Assembly (NCBI GenBank): GCA_023266695.1
Contig: JAHFPO010000065.1
Location: forward strand, 1-11,403
Direction of reading: 5' to 3'
Length of the DNA stretch: 11,403 bases
DNA from: Hyphomicrobiales bacterium
GTDB lineage: Bacteria; Pseudomonadota; Alphaproteobacteria; Rhizobiales; Xanthobacteraceae
The notes below the pieces were generated by a model. The model saw nothing but the letters and a program-made list of their open reading frames with translations. It was not told where the DNA came from and searched no databases. A program made the position numbers and the translations under genes. Of this stretch, positions 1 to 6,533 are shown piece by piece (within the stretch, counting starts at the first letter, position 1; each line of letters starts with the position of its first letter).

Positions 1-302
1 TTCTCCGCGCCTTGCGCCTTCAGGCGGGCGACGGCGGCGGCGATCTCGGTCATCGCCTGCTCGTAGCCGGCGTCGTACATGCGCGACTTCGACCACGGCA
101 TTTCCGGAGTCGCCACCACCGCGCCTTCGGCGCGGAGCGCCGCGATCAGGTCGCCGACGAAGGCGCCAGGCCAGAACAGCTTGCCGTGCATCAGCACGAT
201 GCCGTAGCCCTGGAGCGAGGCGCTTTGCCCATGAGCGGGCGCGGCCAGCACTGAAAAGGCGAGCGCGGCAAGGGCGAGGAGACGCGCGGTCCGTTTCGGC
301 GT
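1..302 (-). CDS. Secreted alpha/beta-hydrolase-like protein, 3' end outside window, probable ACG start
   Basis: Only the first ~100 residues are present; the gene continues past the left edge. The N-terminus reads as a signal peptide: basic residues (PKRTAR), a hydrophobic core (LLALAALAFSVLA) and an Ala-rich cleavage region (APAHG/QS) near residues 21-26. After it comes GYGIVLMHGK (about residues 32-41), which resembles the first strand and oxyanion loop of alpha/beta hydrolases, then an ATPEMPWSKSR segment. The nucleophile and other catalytic residues lie outside the window, so the enzyme class rests on the N-terminal motif only. The frame has stops (TGA TAG) just upstream and no ATG, GTG or TTG before the signal peptide. 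An ACG at 300-302, preceded by purine-rich GGAGGGAGGGAGAA, gives the complete signal peptide. The next candidates, GTG at codon 18 and ATG at codon 38, would cut into the signal peptide or the hydrolase motif. Probably exported to the periplasm. Confidence 0.72.
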
Positions 303-325
303 TTCTCCCTCCCTCCACTATCATC

Positions 326-342
326 CGGCGCCATCGGCGCCG
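326..342. repeat. Short GC-rich inverted repeat in divergent intergenic region
   Basis: CGGCGCC-ATC-GGCGCCG is a perfect 7-bp inverted repeat with a 3-base centre. It lies just upstream of the minus-strand hydrolase gene and in the leader of the plus-strand small ORF. It could be an operator or a leader hairpin, but GC-rich palindromes of this size also occur by chance in such a genome. Confidence 0.35.
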
Positions 343-348
343 TTCATG

Positions 349-367
349 GCGATTTGCATCAAATCGC
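349..367. promoter_or_regulatory. Perfect 8-bp palindrome, candidate operator
   Basis: GCGATTTG-CAT-CAAATCGC is a perfect inverted repeat with 8-bp arms and a 3-base centre. It is unusually AT-rich for this window and sits between the divergent hydrolase gene and the small ORF. Its position and symmetry suit a dimeric DNA-binding protein acting on one or both genes. The half-site spacing (TTG-N3-CAA) does not fit the FNR/FixK box (TTGAT-N4-ATCAA), so I cannot name the regulator. Confidence 0.45.
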
Positions 368-396
368 AGCCCCGCCGGCAAGGCGAAATTCACTCC

Positions 397-423
397 TTGC
401 TGTGACCCTGATCGATGCAGCAA
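397..423. promoter_or_regulatory. Inverted repeat TTGCTG-N15-CAGCAA upstream of small ORF
   Basis: Six-base arms TTGCTG (397-402) and CAGCAA (418-423) flank 15 bases, ending about 14 bases before the Shine-Dalgarno of the small ORF at 447. It may be a second operator or a leader stem-loop. The arms are short, so chance occurrence is possible. Confidence 0.25.
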
Positions 424-446
424 TCCGTCGGCGCATGGAGGAATCC

Positions 447-641
447 ATGGCAAAGGTGATGCTTGTGATCGGTCTCGTCTGCGGGATTTTCCTGCTCGAC
501 CCGCAAAAGGCAATGCGGCAGCTCGATCTCGGCCTCGAGGCGATCGGCTGGAAGCAAGCCATTCAGCCGGTCCGGCTCGCGACGCCGCAGCGCCCGCACG
601 AGTCCCCCGTCTCCGGCCCGTTCACGCCGCCCCGGCGCTAA
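447..641 (+). CDS. Small single-span membrane protein, hypothetical (64 aa)
   Basis: I do not recognise a family. The predicted protein begins MAKVMLVIGLVCGIFLLDP: a hydrophobic stretch over about residues 4-17 that could be a membrane anchor or uncleaved signal. The rest is a short polar tail rich in Pro, Arg and Gln. ATG 447 is chosen because GGAGGAA lies 5 bases upstream; an in-frame ATG at 435 lacks such a site. The gene is divergent from the hydrolase and converges on the beta-propeller gene, with its TAA (639-641) overlapping the TAG of that gene (638-640 on the other strand). The good ribosome binding site and hydrophobic N-terminus favour a real gene, but its small size and unknown family leave doubt. 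Confidence 0.5.
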   Translation: MAKVMLVIGLVCGIFLLDPQKAMRQLDLGLEAIGWKQAIQPVRLATPQRPHESPVSGPFTPPRR

Positions 642-2347
642 CGGGTTTGCTGCCAGGGCGGCGGCGATGCCATGACTTCGACGGTAAGCTTGCGGCCAGC
701 CGCCGCGGCCCGTTGCGCCTCCGGCGACAGTGCGACCGTGTTGAGGTAGAGCGCGCCGTTCTGCACCCACGGTGCGGCGAAATGAATTGTACCGTCCGCG
801 CCTACATAGGACGCGCCTCCCATATATTCGCCGATGAAGATTTTCTTCCAACCCCAAGTGTAAGGCTGGCCATTGGCAAGGGTCAGCGTGCCGGGCTGCG
901 CCAGTACCGGCACCTCCCCGACATAGAGCTGGTAGCGGATGCGGAAGTGGTTCGGCTCTCCTGCTCGCGGGATGCGCTCGATCCAGTAGAGGAGATCGGC
1001 GGGCCGATCGAGCGGGCCATCGACGAACATCGCCTCGACCACATCGCCATTCGGCTCGGCCGCCCGGATGGTATCGATCTTACGGATGTTCGTGCCATTC
1101 GCAGCGGCCCGGTAGATATCGTAGCTGAGCACGGTTCCGTTATTGACCCAGTTCCACACACCCAATTTCAGGCCGCCGCCCGGGGCGCGGGCCGGAGCAA
1201 GGATCGGCGCCGCCCATACGTGGGTCTCGATCTGCGCCGCTGCGCGCAGCTCGGGGGTCCGCTTGTCCGGCGACCGGGCGGCGATAATCGGACCGTCGCG
1301 ATAGTCCAGCCACTGATGCGGCGGATAATCGCGCGACAGCCGCTGCAGCCGGAAGCTCGGGCCGCCCTGGCCGCCCACGGCATAGAGAGTGACGGCACCG
1401 CCCTCGCCGTCGGAAGTTACCGGCATGCGGAATGTGTTGAACTCGTCGGTGTGGCGCGCGACATACCAGCTGCTCCCGCCGTCACGCGAAACGAGCCACA
1501 GGAACTGCGCCGCCTGCTTATCGATTTCGTTGGTGCCGTAGGCGCAGAGGCTCGTCAGCACCAGGTTGCCTGTGCTCGGATCGGAATAGAGGTAGTGGCC
1601 GTCCCACCCGCCGCCCTCCGAGAAGTTGGTCCGCGTATCGGCCTTGCTGAAGCGACGGGGCGTTCCGCACAGGCCGGGAGTCGGCGCGCGCCTGGCATGC
1701 GCCTGGTAGAACGTTGGCCGCGGCGGAGGTTGGTCCTTGCCGGAGATCCCGCTGTGGTCCTTCACCGCGAGCCGCCCGGCATCGACTTCGCTGACCAAGC
1801 TCCAGGTCGCCCCGCAATCCGAGGTGCGGTAGATGTAGATCGTGCCGCGGCCGCCCGGCACGTTTTGACCCTTTAAAGGAAAGTCCTTAGTCCAGTTCCA
1901 CCACGCCGGGCGCGGACTGAGATTGTCATTCCACGTGATAGCCTCGATCGACTGCAACACGCCGCCATCGCGCAGCGACACCATGTGCTGGTCGTGGATG
2001 ATCCAGGGCTTGGTTGTCTCGCCGTGCACTTTGGGATCACCGCTGGCCTTGGGCAGCCGCCAGATTTTCGGGTCGGAGCCGTCGAGCTTCACGGACATGG
2101 TGTTGTAGGCGGCCGAGATCAGCAGCCGTCCTTCAGGACAGGCCGGATTGCGGCCCGGCGGCACGATTGCACTCGTGACCTCGGCCCATCCTTTGTTTTC
2201 CTCGCTGAGCTTGATCGCGTCGCCCACCATGATGCGCGGCGTCTGCGCGCCGGCTGGTCCAGCCGCGGACAAAAGTCCCGTAAGCGCAGCAAGAAGGAGG
2301 CCGCCAGCCTGGGCAATGCGCGGCCGCGAATTCGCGTCGGACGCCAT
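638..2347 (-). CDS. Secreted Asp-box (sialidase-like) beta-propeller protein, 569 aa
   Basis: The N-terminus is a Sec-type signal peptide: basic start, hydrophobic core LLLAALTGLL (residues 17-26), and a likely cleavage site at AGA/QTP near residue 34. Two Asp-box motifs (S/T-x-D-x-G-x-T/S-W) are visible: SDCGATW at 176-182 and SRDGGSSW at 287-294. These mark a BNR/sialidase-type propeller. DGTIHFAAPW near the C-terminus looks like another blade edge. The arginine triad and Tyr/Glu pair of true sialidases cannot be confirmed by eye, so glycosidase activity should not be assumed; Asp-box proteins include non-enzymatic binding proteins. Several Cys residues fit a periplasmic or exported protein. 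It lies 94 bases downstream of the intradiol dioxygenase gene on the same strand, possibly in the same transcript. The ATG at 2345-2347 starts the complete signal peptide and has a G-rich stretch upstream. Confidence 0.75.
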   Translation of the reverse strand: MASDANSRPRIAQAGGLLLAALTGLLSAAGPAGAQTPRIMVGDAIKLSEENKGWAEVTSAIVPPGRNPACPEGRLLISAAYNTMSVKLDGSDPKIWRLPKASGDPKVHGETTKPWIIHDQHMVSLRDGGVLQSIEAITWNDNLSPRPAWWNWTKDFPLKGQNVPGGRGTIYIYRTSDCGATWSLVSEVDAGRLAVKDHSGISGKDQPPPRPTFYQAHARRAPTPGLCGTPRRFSKADTRTNFSEGGGWDGHYLYSDPSTGNLVLTSLCAYGTNEIDKQAAQFLWLVSRDGGSSWYVARHTDEFNTFRMPVTSDGEGGAVTLYAVGGQGGPSFRLQRLSRDYPPHQWLDYRDGPIIAARSPDKRTPELRAAAQIETHVWAAPILAPARAPGGGLKLGVWNWVNNGTVLSYDIYRAAANGTNIRKIDTIRAAEPNGDVVEAMFVDGPLDRPADLLYWIERIPRAGEPNHFRIRYQLYVGEVPVLAQPGTLTLANGQPYTWGWKKIFIGEYMGGASYVGADGTIHFAAPWVQNGALYLNTVALSPEAQRAAAAGRKLTVEVMASPPPWQQTR

Positions 2348-2441
2348 CCGATGCCCCCCAACAAAAGCCGACCCCGCCGCGAGGAAACGCCACGCAAATC
2401 CAGTGAAATCAGTCGCGGCGGCAGCGGTTGCGTGGATTACG

Positions 2442-3044
2442 CTAGTTCATATCGAGCACGAAATTGAACCGGCCGTCGAGACCCTCGCCCGCGGGCGCGA
2501 CGCGCAGCACGAGCTCGGGCCGGAACAAGCCGTCGCCGCGGTTCCCCAGCTGGTCGGGGAAATAGAGCTGGGTAATGAGCGCGCCTCCGCCCGGCGCCTG
2601 CAGCTTGACATGAATATGCGGCGTGCGCCCGGGATAGGGCGCGGGCACGATGGTGCGGAGCCGGTAGCGGCCCTCGGCATCGGTGAACTGGTGGCCGCGC
2701 AGCCGAAAGCCGCGATTGTCGTATTCGCCGGATGCGTCCGCCTGCCAGAAATCGATGAGCGCGCGCGCAACCGGCTTGCAGGCGCGCGTCAGCACGAAAC
2801 CCGATAACTCGATCACGCGTCCGCTCATGCCGGGTTCGATCAGCGAGGCGCGTTCGGGCGAGCGCGGCTTGAAATAAGGCCCTGCGGTCTGGCGCGGCGT
2901 CGGTTGATCGCCATCGTGACAGGCGGGCGTCGGCGCAAGCGCGCCTTGCGCGAAGGCCTCCCCGGCGATGAGCGCGAATCCGGTCGCGGCGATCACGCCC
3001 GTCCGCAAGAAGTCGCGGCGGCTGGTTCGATCGTGGTCGGACAT
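2442..3044 (-). CDS. Tat-exported intradiol ring-cleavage dioxygenase (200 aa)
   Basis: Predicted non-haem Fe(III) enzyme of the protocatechuate 3,4-/catechol 1,2-dioxygenase superfamily, which cleaves dihydroxy-aromatic rings between the hydroxyls. A twin-arginine signal (SRRDFL, residues 8-13, then a hydrophobic stretch ending AFA/QG near residue 32) predicts folded export to the periplasm. The four expected iron ligands are visible: Tyr108 (in GEYDN), Tyr137 (in PAPYPG), His143 and His145 (in TPHIH). The loop between Tyr137 and His143 is only 6 residues, against about 13 in protocatechuate dioxygenase beta subunits, so this is a compact exported subfamily whose substrate cannot be read from sequence. 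ATG 3044 is preferred because AGGAGAGAGAGA precedes it directly; an in-frame GTG at 3059 would bury that site inside the gene. It starts 19 bases after the CinA-like gene ends, suggesting co-transcription. Confidence 0.9.
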   Translation of the reverse strand: MSDHDRTSRRDFLRTGVIAATGFALIAGEAFAQGALAPTPACHDGDQPTPRQTAGPYFKPRSPERASLIEPGMSGRVIELSGFVLTRACKPVARALIDFWQADASGEYDNRGFRLRGHQFTDAEGRYRLRTIVPAPYPGRTPHIHVKLQAPGGGALITQLYFPDQLGNRGDGLFRPELVLRVAPAGEGLDGRFNFVLDMN

Positions 3045-3063
3045 TCTCTCTCTCCTCACAGGC

Positions 3064-3822
3064 TCAGATCGCGGCCTTGGTCGGCTTCAGCCGCGCGATC
3101 ATCGCCTCGATGTCGGCCACGGCCGCCCTGAGCTTGTCGGCGTCGCGCGCGCGCACCACCAAGCGAGTAAAGAAGCCGCGTTCGTTGGAATAGGGATAGG
3201 AGCCGATGAGGGCGTCGGGATGTTTCTTGGCGATCGCGCCGAGCTCGGTCGCGACGTCGCCCTCGCGCAATCCCGCGTCGATGGTCTCGGACAAGAGCTT
3301 CTTGCCGGTCTGGAGCGTGGGCAGGACGCCCTCGAGCATACCCTGCATGACGGCGGGAATGCCCGCCATCACGATCACGTTGCCGAGGCGGAAGCCCGGC
3401 GCCTTGGAGACCGGATTGAGCACGATCTCGGCGCCCGCCGGAATGCGCGCCATGCGCAGCCGCGCCTCGTTCATGTCTTTCGCGGGAATGCGCTCGAGCA
3501 GCATCGCCACCGCCCGCGGGTCGACGGCGAGCGCGACGCCGAACGCCTTGGCGACGCAGTCGGCGGTGATGTCGTCGTGGGTCGGGCCGATGCCGCCGGT
3601 GGTGAAGAGATAAGTGTAGCGGTGGCGGAGCGCGTCCACCGCCGCCACGATCTCTTCCTCCACGTCGGGCACCACCCGCACCTCGCGGAGATCGATGCCA
3701 TTGGCGGTCAAGGTCTCGGCGATATGGCCGATGTTCTTGTCCTTGGTGCGCCCGGAGAGGATTTCGTCGCCGATGACGAGGAGGCCCGCCGTCACCACCC
3801 CCGCCTCGTCCTTCTCGGTCAT
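3064..3822 (-). CDS. CinA-like competence/damage-inducible protein A domain protein (MoCF-biosynthesis fold), 252 aa
   Basis: Belongs to the COG1058 group, which shares the molybdopterin-binding fold of MoaB/MogA. Visible motifs are GDEILSG (residues 18-24) and TTGGIGPTHDD (74-84), the signature loops of the fold. A C-terminal segment (YPYSNERGFFTRLVVRARD, then a helix ending LKPTKAAI) is typical of the stand-alone alphaproteobacterial form. The NMN deamidase (CinA C-terminal) domain is absent, so this is not a full-length CinA. In some members the COG1058 domain acts as an ADP-ribose or CoA pyrophosphatase; whether this one does is inference. ATG 3822 is chosen over one at 3864 because GGAGGAGTGG lies directly upstream. 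It is divergent from the Anbu module and is followed by the dioxygenase gene. Confidence 0.92.
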   Translation of the reverse strand: MTEKDEAGVVTAGLLVIGDEILSGRTKDKNIGHIAETLTANGIDLREVRVVPDVEEEIVAAVDALRHRYTYLFTTGGIGPTHDDITADCVAKAFGVALAVDPRAVAMLLERIPAKDMNEARLRMARIPAGAEIVLNPVSKAPGFRLGNVIVMAGIPAVMQGMLEGVLPTLQTGKKLLSETIDAGLREGDVATELGAIAKKHPDALIGSYPYSNERGFFTRLVVRARDADKLRAAVADIEAMIARLKPTKAAI

Positions 3823-3869
3823 CCACTCCTCCGGCCGCCTCAGCCGGCGGCATGTTGCCTGCAATTAGT

Positions 3870-3918
3870 GCAAGTGCCCGCAAGGCCCGCAAGTGCCCGC
3901 AAATGCCCGCAGATGCCA
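3870..3918 (+). repeat. Tandem decamer repeat GCAARTGCCC, about five units
   Basis: Units are gcaagtgccc (3870-3879), gcaaggccc (3880-3888, one base short), gcaagtgccc (3889-3898), gcaaatgccc (3899-3908) and gcagatgcca (3909-3918). The block lies in the 189-base gap between the divergent CinA-like gene and the ATP-grasp gene, starting about 50 bases upstream of the CinA-like start. A period of 10 bases places each copy on the same DNA face, as expected for cooperative binding sites, but simple slippage would give the same pattern. Confidence 0.7.
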
Positions 3919-4011
3919 GCCTTCCGGGCCTCGCCGTTTTTTGCGCCCGCGCCCCTATGCTGGCATGGTCCTTGTACCTGACCTTGGCCCGGGAATGGAA
4001 TCGGCCTCGCC

Positions 4012-5445
4012 ATGACCTCCAAGCTGGAGCCGGTCGCCTTCGACGAGATGCACGCCCCCGACGGCTCGGTCCGCTCGGCCTATGTGGCGCTCGCGAACTG
4101 GCTCGATCAGGTGCCGAAGGACGTGCTCGACTATCGCCGCCGCGAAGCCGAGTACATCTTCCGGCGCATCGGCATCACCTTCGCGGTCCATGGCCAGGCC
4201 GAAGCGCAGGAGCGCCTGATCCCCTTCGACATCATCCCGCGCATCCTCGCCGCCAAGGAATGGAGCCGGCTCGCGCGCGGCCTCGAGCAGCGCGTCAAGG
4301 CGTTGAACGCCTATATCTGCGACATCTACGGCAAGCGCGACAGTCTGCGCGCGGCGGTCGTGCCCGAGGAGCTGGTCTACCGCAATCCGGTTTTCCGGCC
4401 GGAGATGAACGGCCACAAGGTGCCGCACGACGTCTATGTGCACATCGCCGGCATCGACGTGGTGCGCATCGACTCCGGCGATTTCTACGTGCTCGAGGAC
4501 AATACCCGCACGCCGTCGGGCGTCTCCTACATGCTGGAGAATCGCGAGATCATGCTGCGGCTGTTTCCGGAGCTCTTTAGCAACCATCGGGTGGCGCCGG
4601 TCGAGTCCTATACCGACGAATTGCTGGCGACGATGAAATCGGTGGCGCCGGCGACCGCGCCGGGCGATCCGACCGTCGTGATCCTCACCCCCGGCATCTA
4701 CAACTCGGCCTATTACGAGCACTCCTTCCTCGCCGACAAGCTCGGGGTCGAGCTGGTGGAGGGCCGCGACCTGTTCGTGAAGGGCAATGTCGTCTACATG
4801 CGCACGACCGAAGGCCCGAAGCGCGTCGATGTCATCTACCGCAGGATCGACGACGATTTTCTTGATCCCCTCGTCTTCCGACCCGACTCGCTGCTCGGCG
4901 TGCCCGGACTGATGAGCGCCTATCAGGCCGGCCAGGTGACGCTCGCCAATGCGGTCGGCACCGGCGTCGCCGACGACAAGGCGGTCTACAGCTACATGCC
5001 GCAGATCGTGAAGTTCTTTCTCGGCGAGGAGCCGATCCTGAAGAACGTGCGGACCTGGCGCTGCCGCGAGCCGGAACATCTGAAATACGTGCTCGAGCAT
5101 CTCGCCGAGCTGGTGGTGAAAGAGGTGCACGGCTCCGGCGGCTACGGCATGCTGATCGGACCCAAGGCCGACGCGAAGACGCTCGAGCTGTTCCGCGAGA
5201 AATTGAAGCAGGATCCCGCCAATTTCATCGCCCAGCCGACGCTCGCGCTTTCGACCTGCCCGTCCATGGTCGAGGAAGGGATCGCGCCGCGCCACGTCGA
5301 TCTCCGCCCGTTCGTGCTGATGGGAAGCGACCGCGTGTGCATCGTGCCGGGCGGATTGAGCCGCGTCGCGCTCACGAAGGGATCGCTGGTGGTGAATTCG
5401 AGCCAGGGCGGCGGCATCAAGGACACTTGGGTGCTGGATCGATGA
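4012..5445 (+). CDS. Circularly permuted type 2 ATP-grasp protein (COG2308), first gene of Anbu module
   Basis: At 477 aa this is the usual length for the family (DUF404/DUF407, CP_ATPgrasp_2). Recognisable elements are the YIFRRIGITFAVHG block (residues 48-61), LEDNTRTPSGVSYMLENR (161-178, an acidic metal/ATP-site segment), VVKEVHGSGGYGM (368-380, Lys plus Gly-rich loop), RHVDLRPFV (427-435) and SSQGGGIKDTWVL (463-475). ATP-grasp enzymes activate a carboxylate as an acyl phosphate and join it to an amine; for this family the product is unknown, and a peptide or amide ligase role is a published prediction. The gene leads a same-strand series with alpha-E, transglutaminase and Anbu genes, a conserved association. 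ATG 4012 follows the divergent region and matches the usual N-terminal region. No clear Shine-Dalgarno is seen before it, so a slightly different start is possible. Confidence 0.95.
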   Translation: MTSKLEPVAFDEMHAPDGSVRSAYVALANWLDQVPKDVLDYRRREAEYIFRRIGITFAVHGQAEAQERLIPFDIIPRILAAKEWSRLARGLEQRVKALNAYICDIYGKRDSLRAAVVPEELVYRNPVFRPEMNGHKVPHDVYVHIAGIDVVRIDSGDFYVLEDNTRTPSGVSYMLENREIMLRLFPELFSNHRVAPVESYTDELLATMKSVAPATAPGDPTVVILTPGIYNSAYYEHSFLADKLGVELVEGRDLFVKGNVVYMRTTEGPKRVDVIYRRIDDDFLDPLVFRPDSLLGVPGLMSAYQAGQVTLANAVGTGVADDKAVYSYMPQIVKFFLGEEPILKNVRTWRCREPEHLKYVLEHLAELVVKEVHGSGGYGMLIGPKADAKTLELFREKLKQDPANFIAQPTLALSTCPSMVEEGIAPRHVDLRPFVLMGSDRVCIVPGGLSRVALTKGSLVVNSSQGGGIKDTWVLDR

Positions 5446-5460
5446 AATGGCTGCTGAATT

Positions 5461-5503
5461 GTCATCCTTCGAGGCCCGGCTTCGCCGGGCACCTCAGGAT
5501 GAC
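5461..5503 (+). repeat. REP-like palindromic element, copy 1
   Basis: GTCATCCT at the left pairs with AGGATGAC at the right, GAGG with CCTC, and CCCGGC with GCCGGG around a TTC loop, giving an 18-bp stem with a 2-base bulge on each side. It begins 16 bases after the ATP-grasp stop codon. Such interspersed palindromes are common between genes in Rhizobiales and related alphaproteobacteria and can act as transcript-stabilising or attenuating hairpins. No T-tract follows, so it is not a classical intrinsic terminator. Confidence 0.85.
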
Positions 5504-5520
5504 GAAATGGATGAAACGCC

Positions 5521-5569
5521 GTCACCCTGAGGTGCGAGGCCGCGTAGCGGCTGAGCCTCGAAGGGCGAC
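5521..5569 (-). repeat. REP-like palindromic element, copy 2 (inverted relative to copy 1)
   Basis: Read on the minus strand it begins GTCGCCCTTCGAGGC and ends CACCTCAGGGTGAC, matching the ends of copy 1; the centre is longer and different (CCGC-GTA-GCGG on the plus strand). The outer arms GTCACCCT/AGGGCGAC pair with one mismatch, and GAGGC pairs with GCCTC. The two copies are separated by 17 bases and face each other, like a paired BIME-type unit. Copy 2 ends 15 bases before the start of the alpha-E gene. Confidence 0.82.
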
Positions 5570-5584
5570 GGCGCATTAGAACCG

Positions 5585-6526
5585 ATGCTCTCGCGCGCCG
5601 CCGACAACATCTTCTGGCTTTCGCGCAATATCGAGCGCGCCGACGCGCTCGCGCGCATTCTCGATGCCACCCACCGGCTCACCGCCCTGCCGCAGGCGAG
5701 CGCCGGAACGACCAACGAATGGCAATCGGCGGTCGCAACCGCGGGCTGCGTTACCGCCTTCCAGGCCGCCTATGACGAGGCGAACGAGCGGACGGTGACC
5801 GAGTTCCTCGCCTTTTCGCCCGCCAATCCCGCCTCGATCCGCAACTGCCTGGAGACCGCGCGCTCGAACGCGCGCGCGGTGCGCACCGCGCTTACCGGCG
5901 AGATGTGGGACGTGATCAACGGCGCCTGGCACCGGCTCAAGAATTTCGACGGCCGCAACATGACGCGCGAGGAATTCGCCCGCTTCCTCGCCTTCGTGAA
6001 GGAGGCCTCGCTCGCCTTCGACGGCTCCGCCTTCCGCACCATGTTGCGCAACGACGCCTACTGGTTCTCGCGGCTCGGCTTTCTGATCGAGCGCGCCGAC
6101 GCCACCGCCCGCATCCTCGACGTGAAATACCACGTGCTCTTGCCGGCGAAGGAGCGCGTCGGCGGCCCGCTCGATTACTTCCAGTGGACCTCGATCTTGC
6201 GCTCGGTGTCGGCGCGCACGAGCTATCACTGGGTCTACCGCGAGAGCGTGAAGCCGTGGCTGGTGGCCGATCTCCTCATCCTCAACCGGCAGATGCCGCG
6301 CTCGCTCGCGAGCTGCTACGAGAACATGAGCCGCTATCTCGACGATCTCGCCCAGTTCTACGGCCGCCAGGGCAATTCGCAGCGGCTCGCCCGCGCCATG
6401 CTGACCCGGCTCGACAATTCGACCATGGAGGAAATCTTCCAGTCCGGCCTGCACGAATTCATCGGCTCCTTCATCGCCGAGAATAACCGCATCGGCGGCG
6501 CCATCGCCGAGCAATATCTCGTCTGA
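5585..6526 (+). CDS. Alpha-E domain protein (COG2307, DUF403), Anbu module
   Basis: An all-alpha protein of 313 aa, the normal family length. The N-terminus MLSRAADNIFWLSRNIERADALARIL is the family signature, and a similar segment, WFSRLGFLIERADATARILD (starting near residue 160), gives an internal duplication of the W-x-SR-x-IERAD-ARIL motif, as expected for this family. No biochemical activity is established for alpha-E proteins. They occur next to, or fused with, COG2308 ATP-grasp proteins and are thought to act with them, perhaps as a partner or scaffold. The gene is separated from the ATP-grasp gene by 139 bases carrying two palindromic repeats, and from the transglutaminase gene by only 7 bases, so it is probably translated with the latter. 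The ATG start gives the complete signature; no strong ribosome binding site is visible before it, since the palindromic repeat ends 15 bases upstream. Confidence 0.95.
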   Translation: MLSRAADNIFWLSRNIERADALARILDATHRLTALPQASAGTTNEWQSAVATAGCVTAFQAAYDEANERTVTEFLAFSPANPASIRNCLETARSNARAVRTALTGEMWDVINGAWHRLKNFDGRNMTREEFARFLAFVKEASLAFDGSAFRTMLRNDAYWFSRLGFLIERADATARILDVKYHVLLPAKERVGGPLDYFQWTSILRSVSARTSYHWVYRESVKPWLVADLLILNRQMPRSLASCYENMSRYLDDLAQFYGRQGNSQRLARAMLTRLDNSTMEEIFQSGLHEFIGSFIAENNRIGGAIAEQYLV

Positions 6527-6533
6527 TCCCGCC

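Noticed and set aside
351..369. FNR/FixK box
   Set aside because: On the minus strand TTGAT-GCAA-ATC matches only one and a half half-sites; the true symmetry of the site is TTG-N3-CAA, which is the wrong spacing.
647..1876. 409-codon plus-strand open frame opposite the beta-propeller gene
   Set aside because: Arg/Ala/Val-rich low-complexity translation without motifs; the opposite strand has a signal peptide and Asp boxes.
3870..3918. CRISPR-like repeat array
   Set aside because: Units are 9-10 bases and directly adjacent, with no spacers and no cas genes; this is a simple tandem repeat.
3955..5295. Long open frame on the minus strand opposite the ATP-grasp gene
   Set aside because: It is rich in His, Arg, Asp and Val in the pattern produced by reading a GC-rich gene backwards, has no family motif, and lies opposite a gene with clear motifs throughout.
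5461..5569. Rho-independent terminator after the ATP-grasp gene
   Set aside because: The stems are strong but no T-tract follows either one, and the two copies share ends in inverted orientation, which fits palindromic repeats better.
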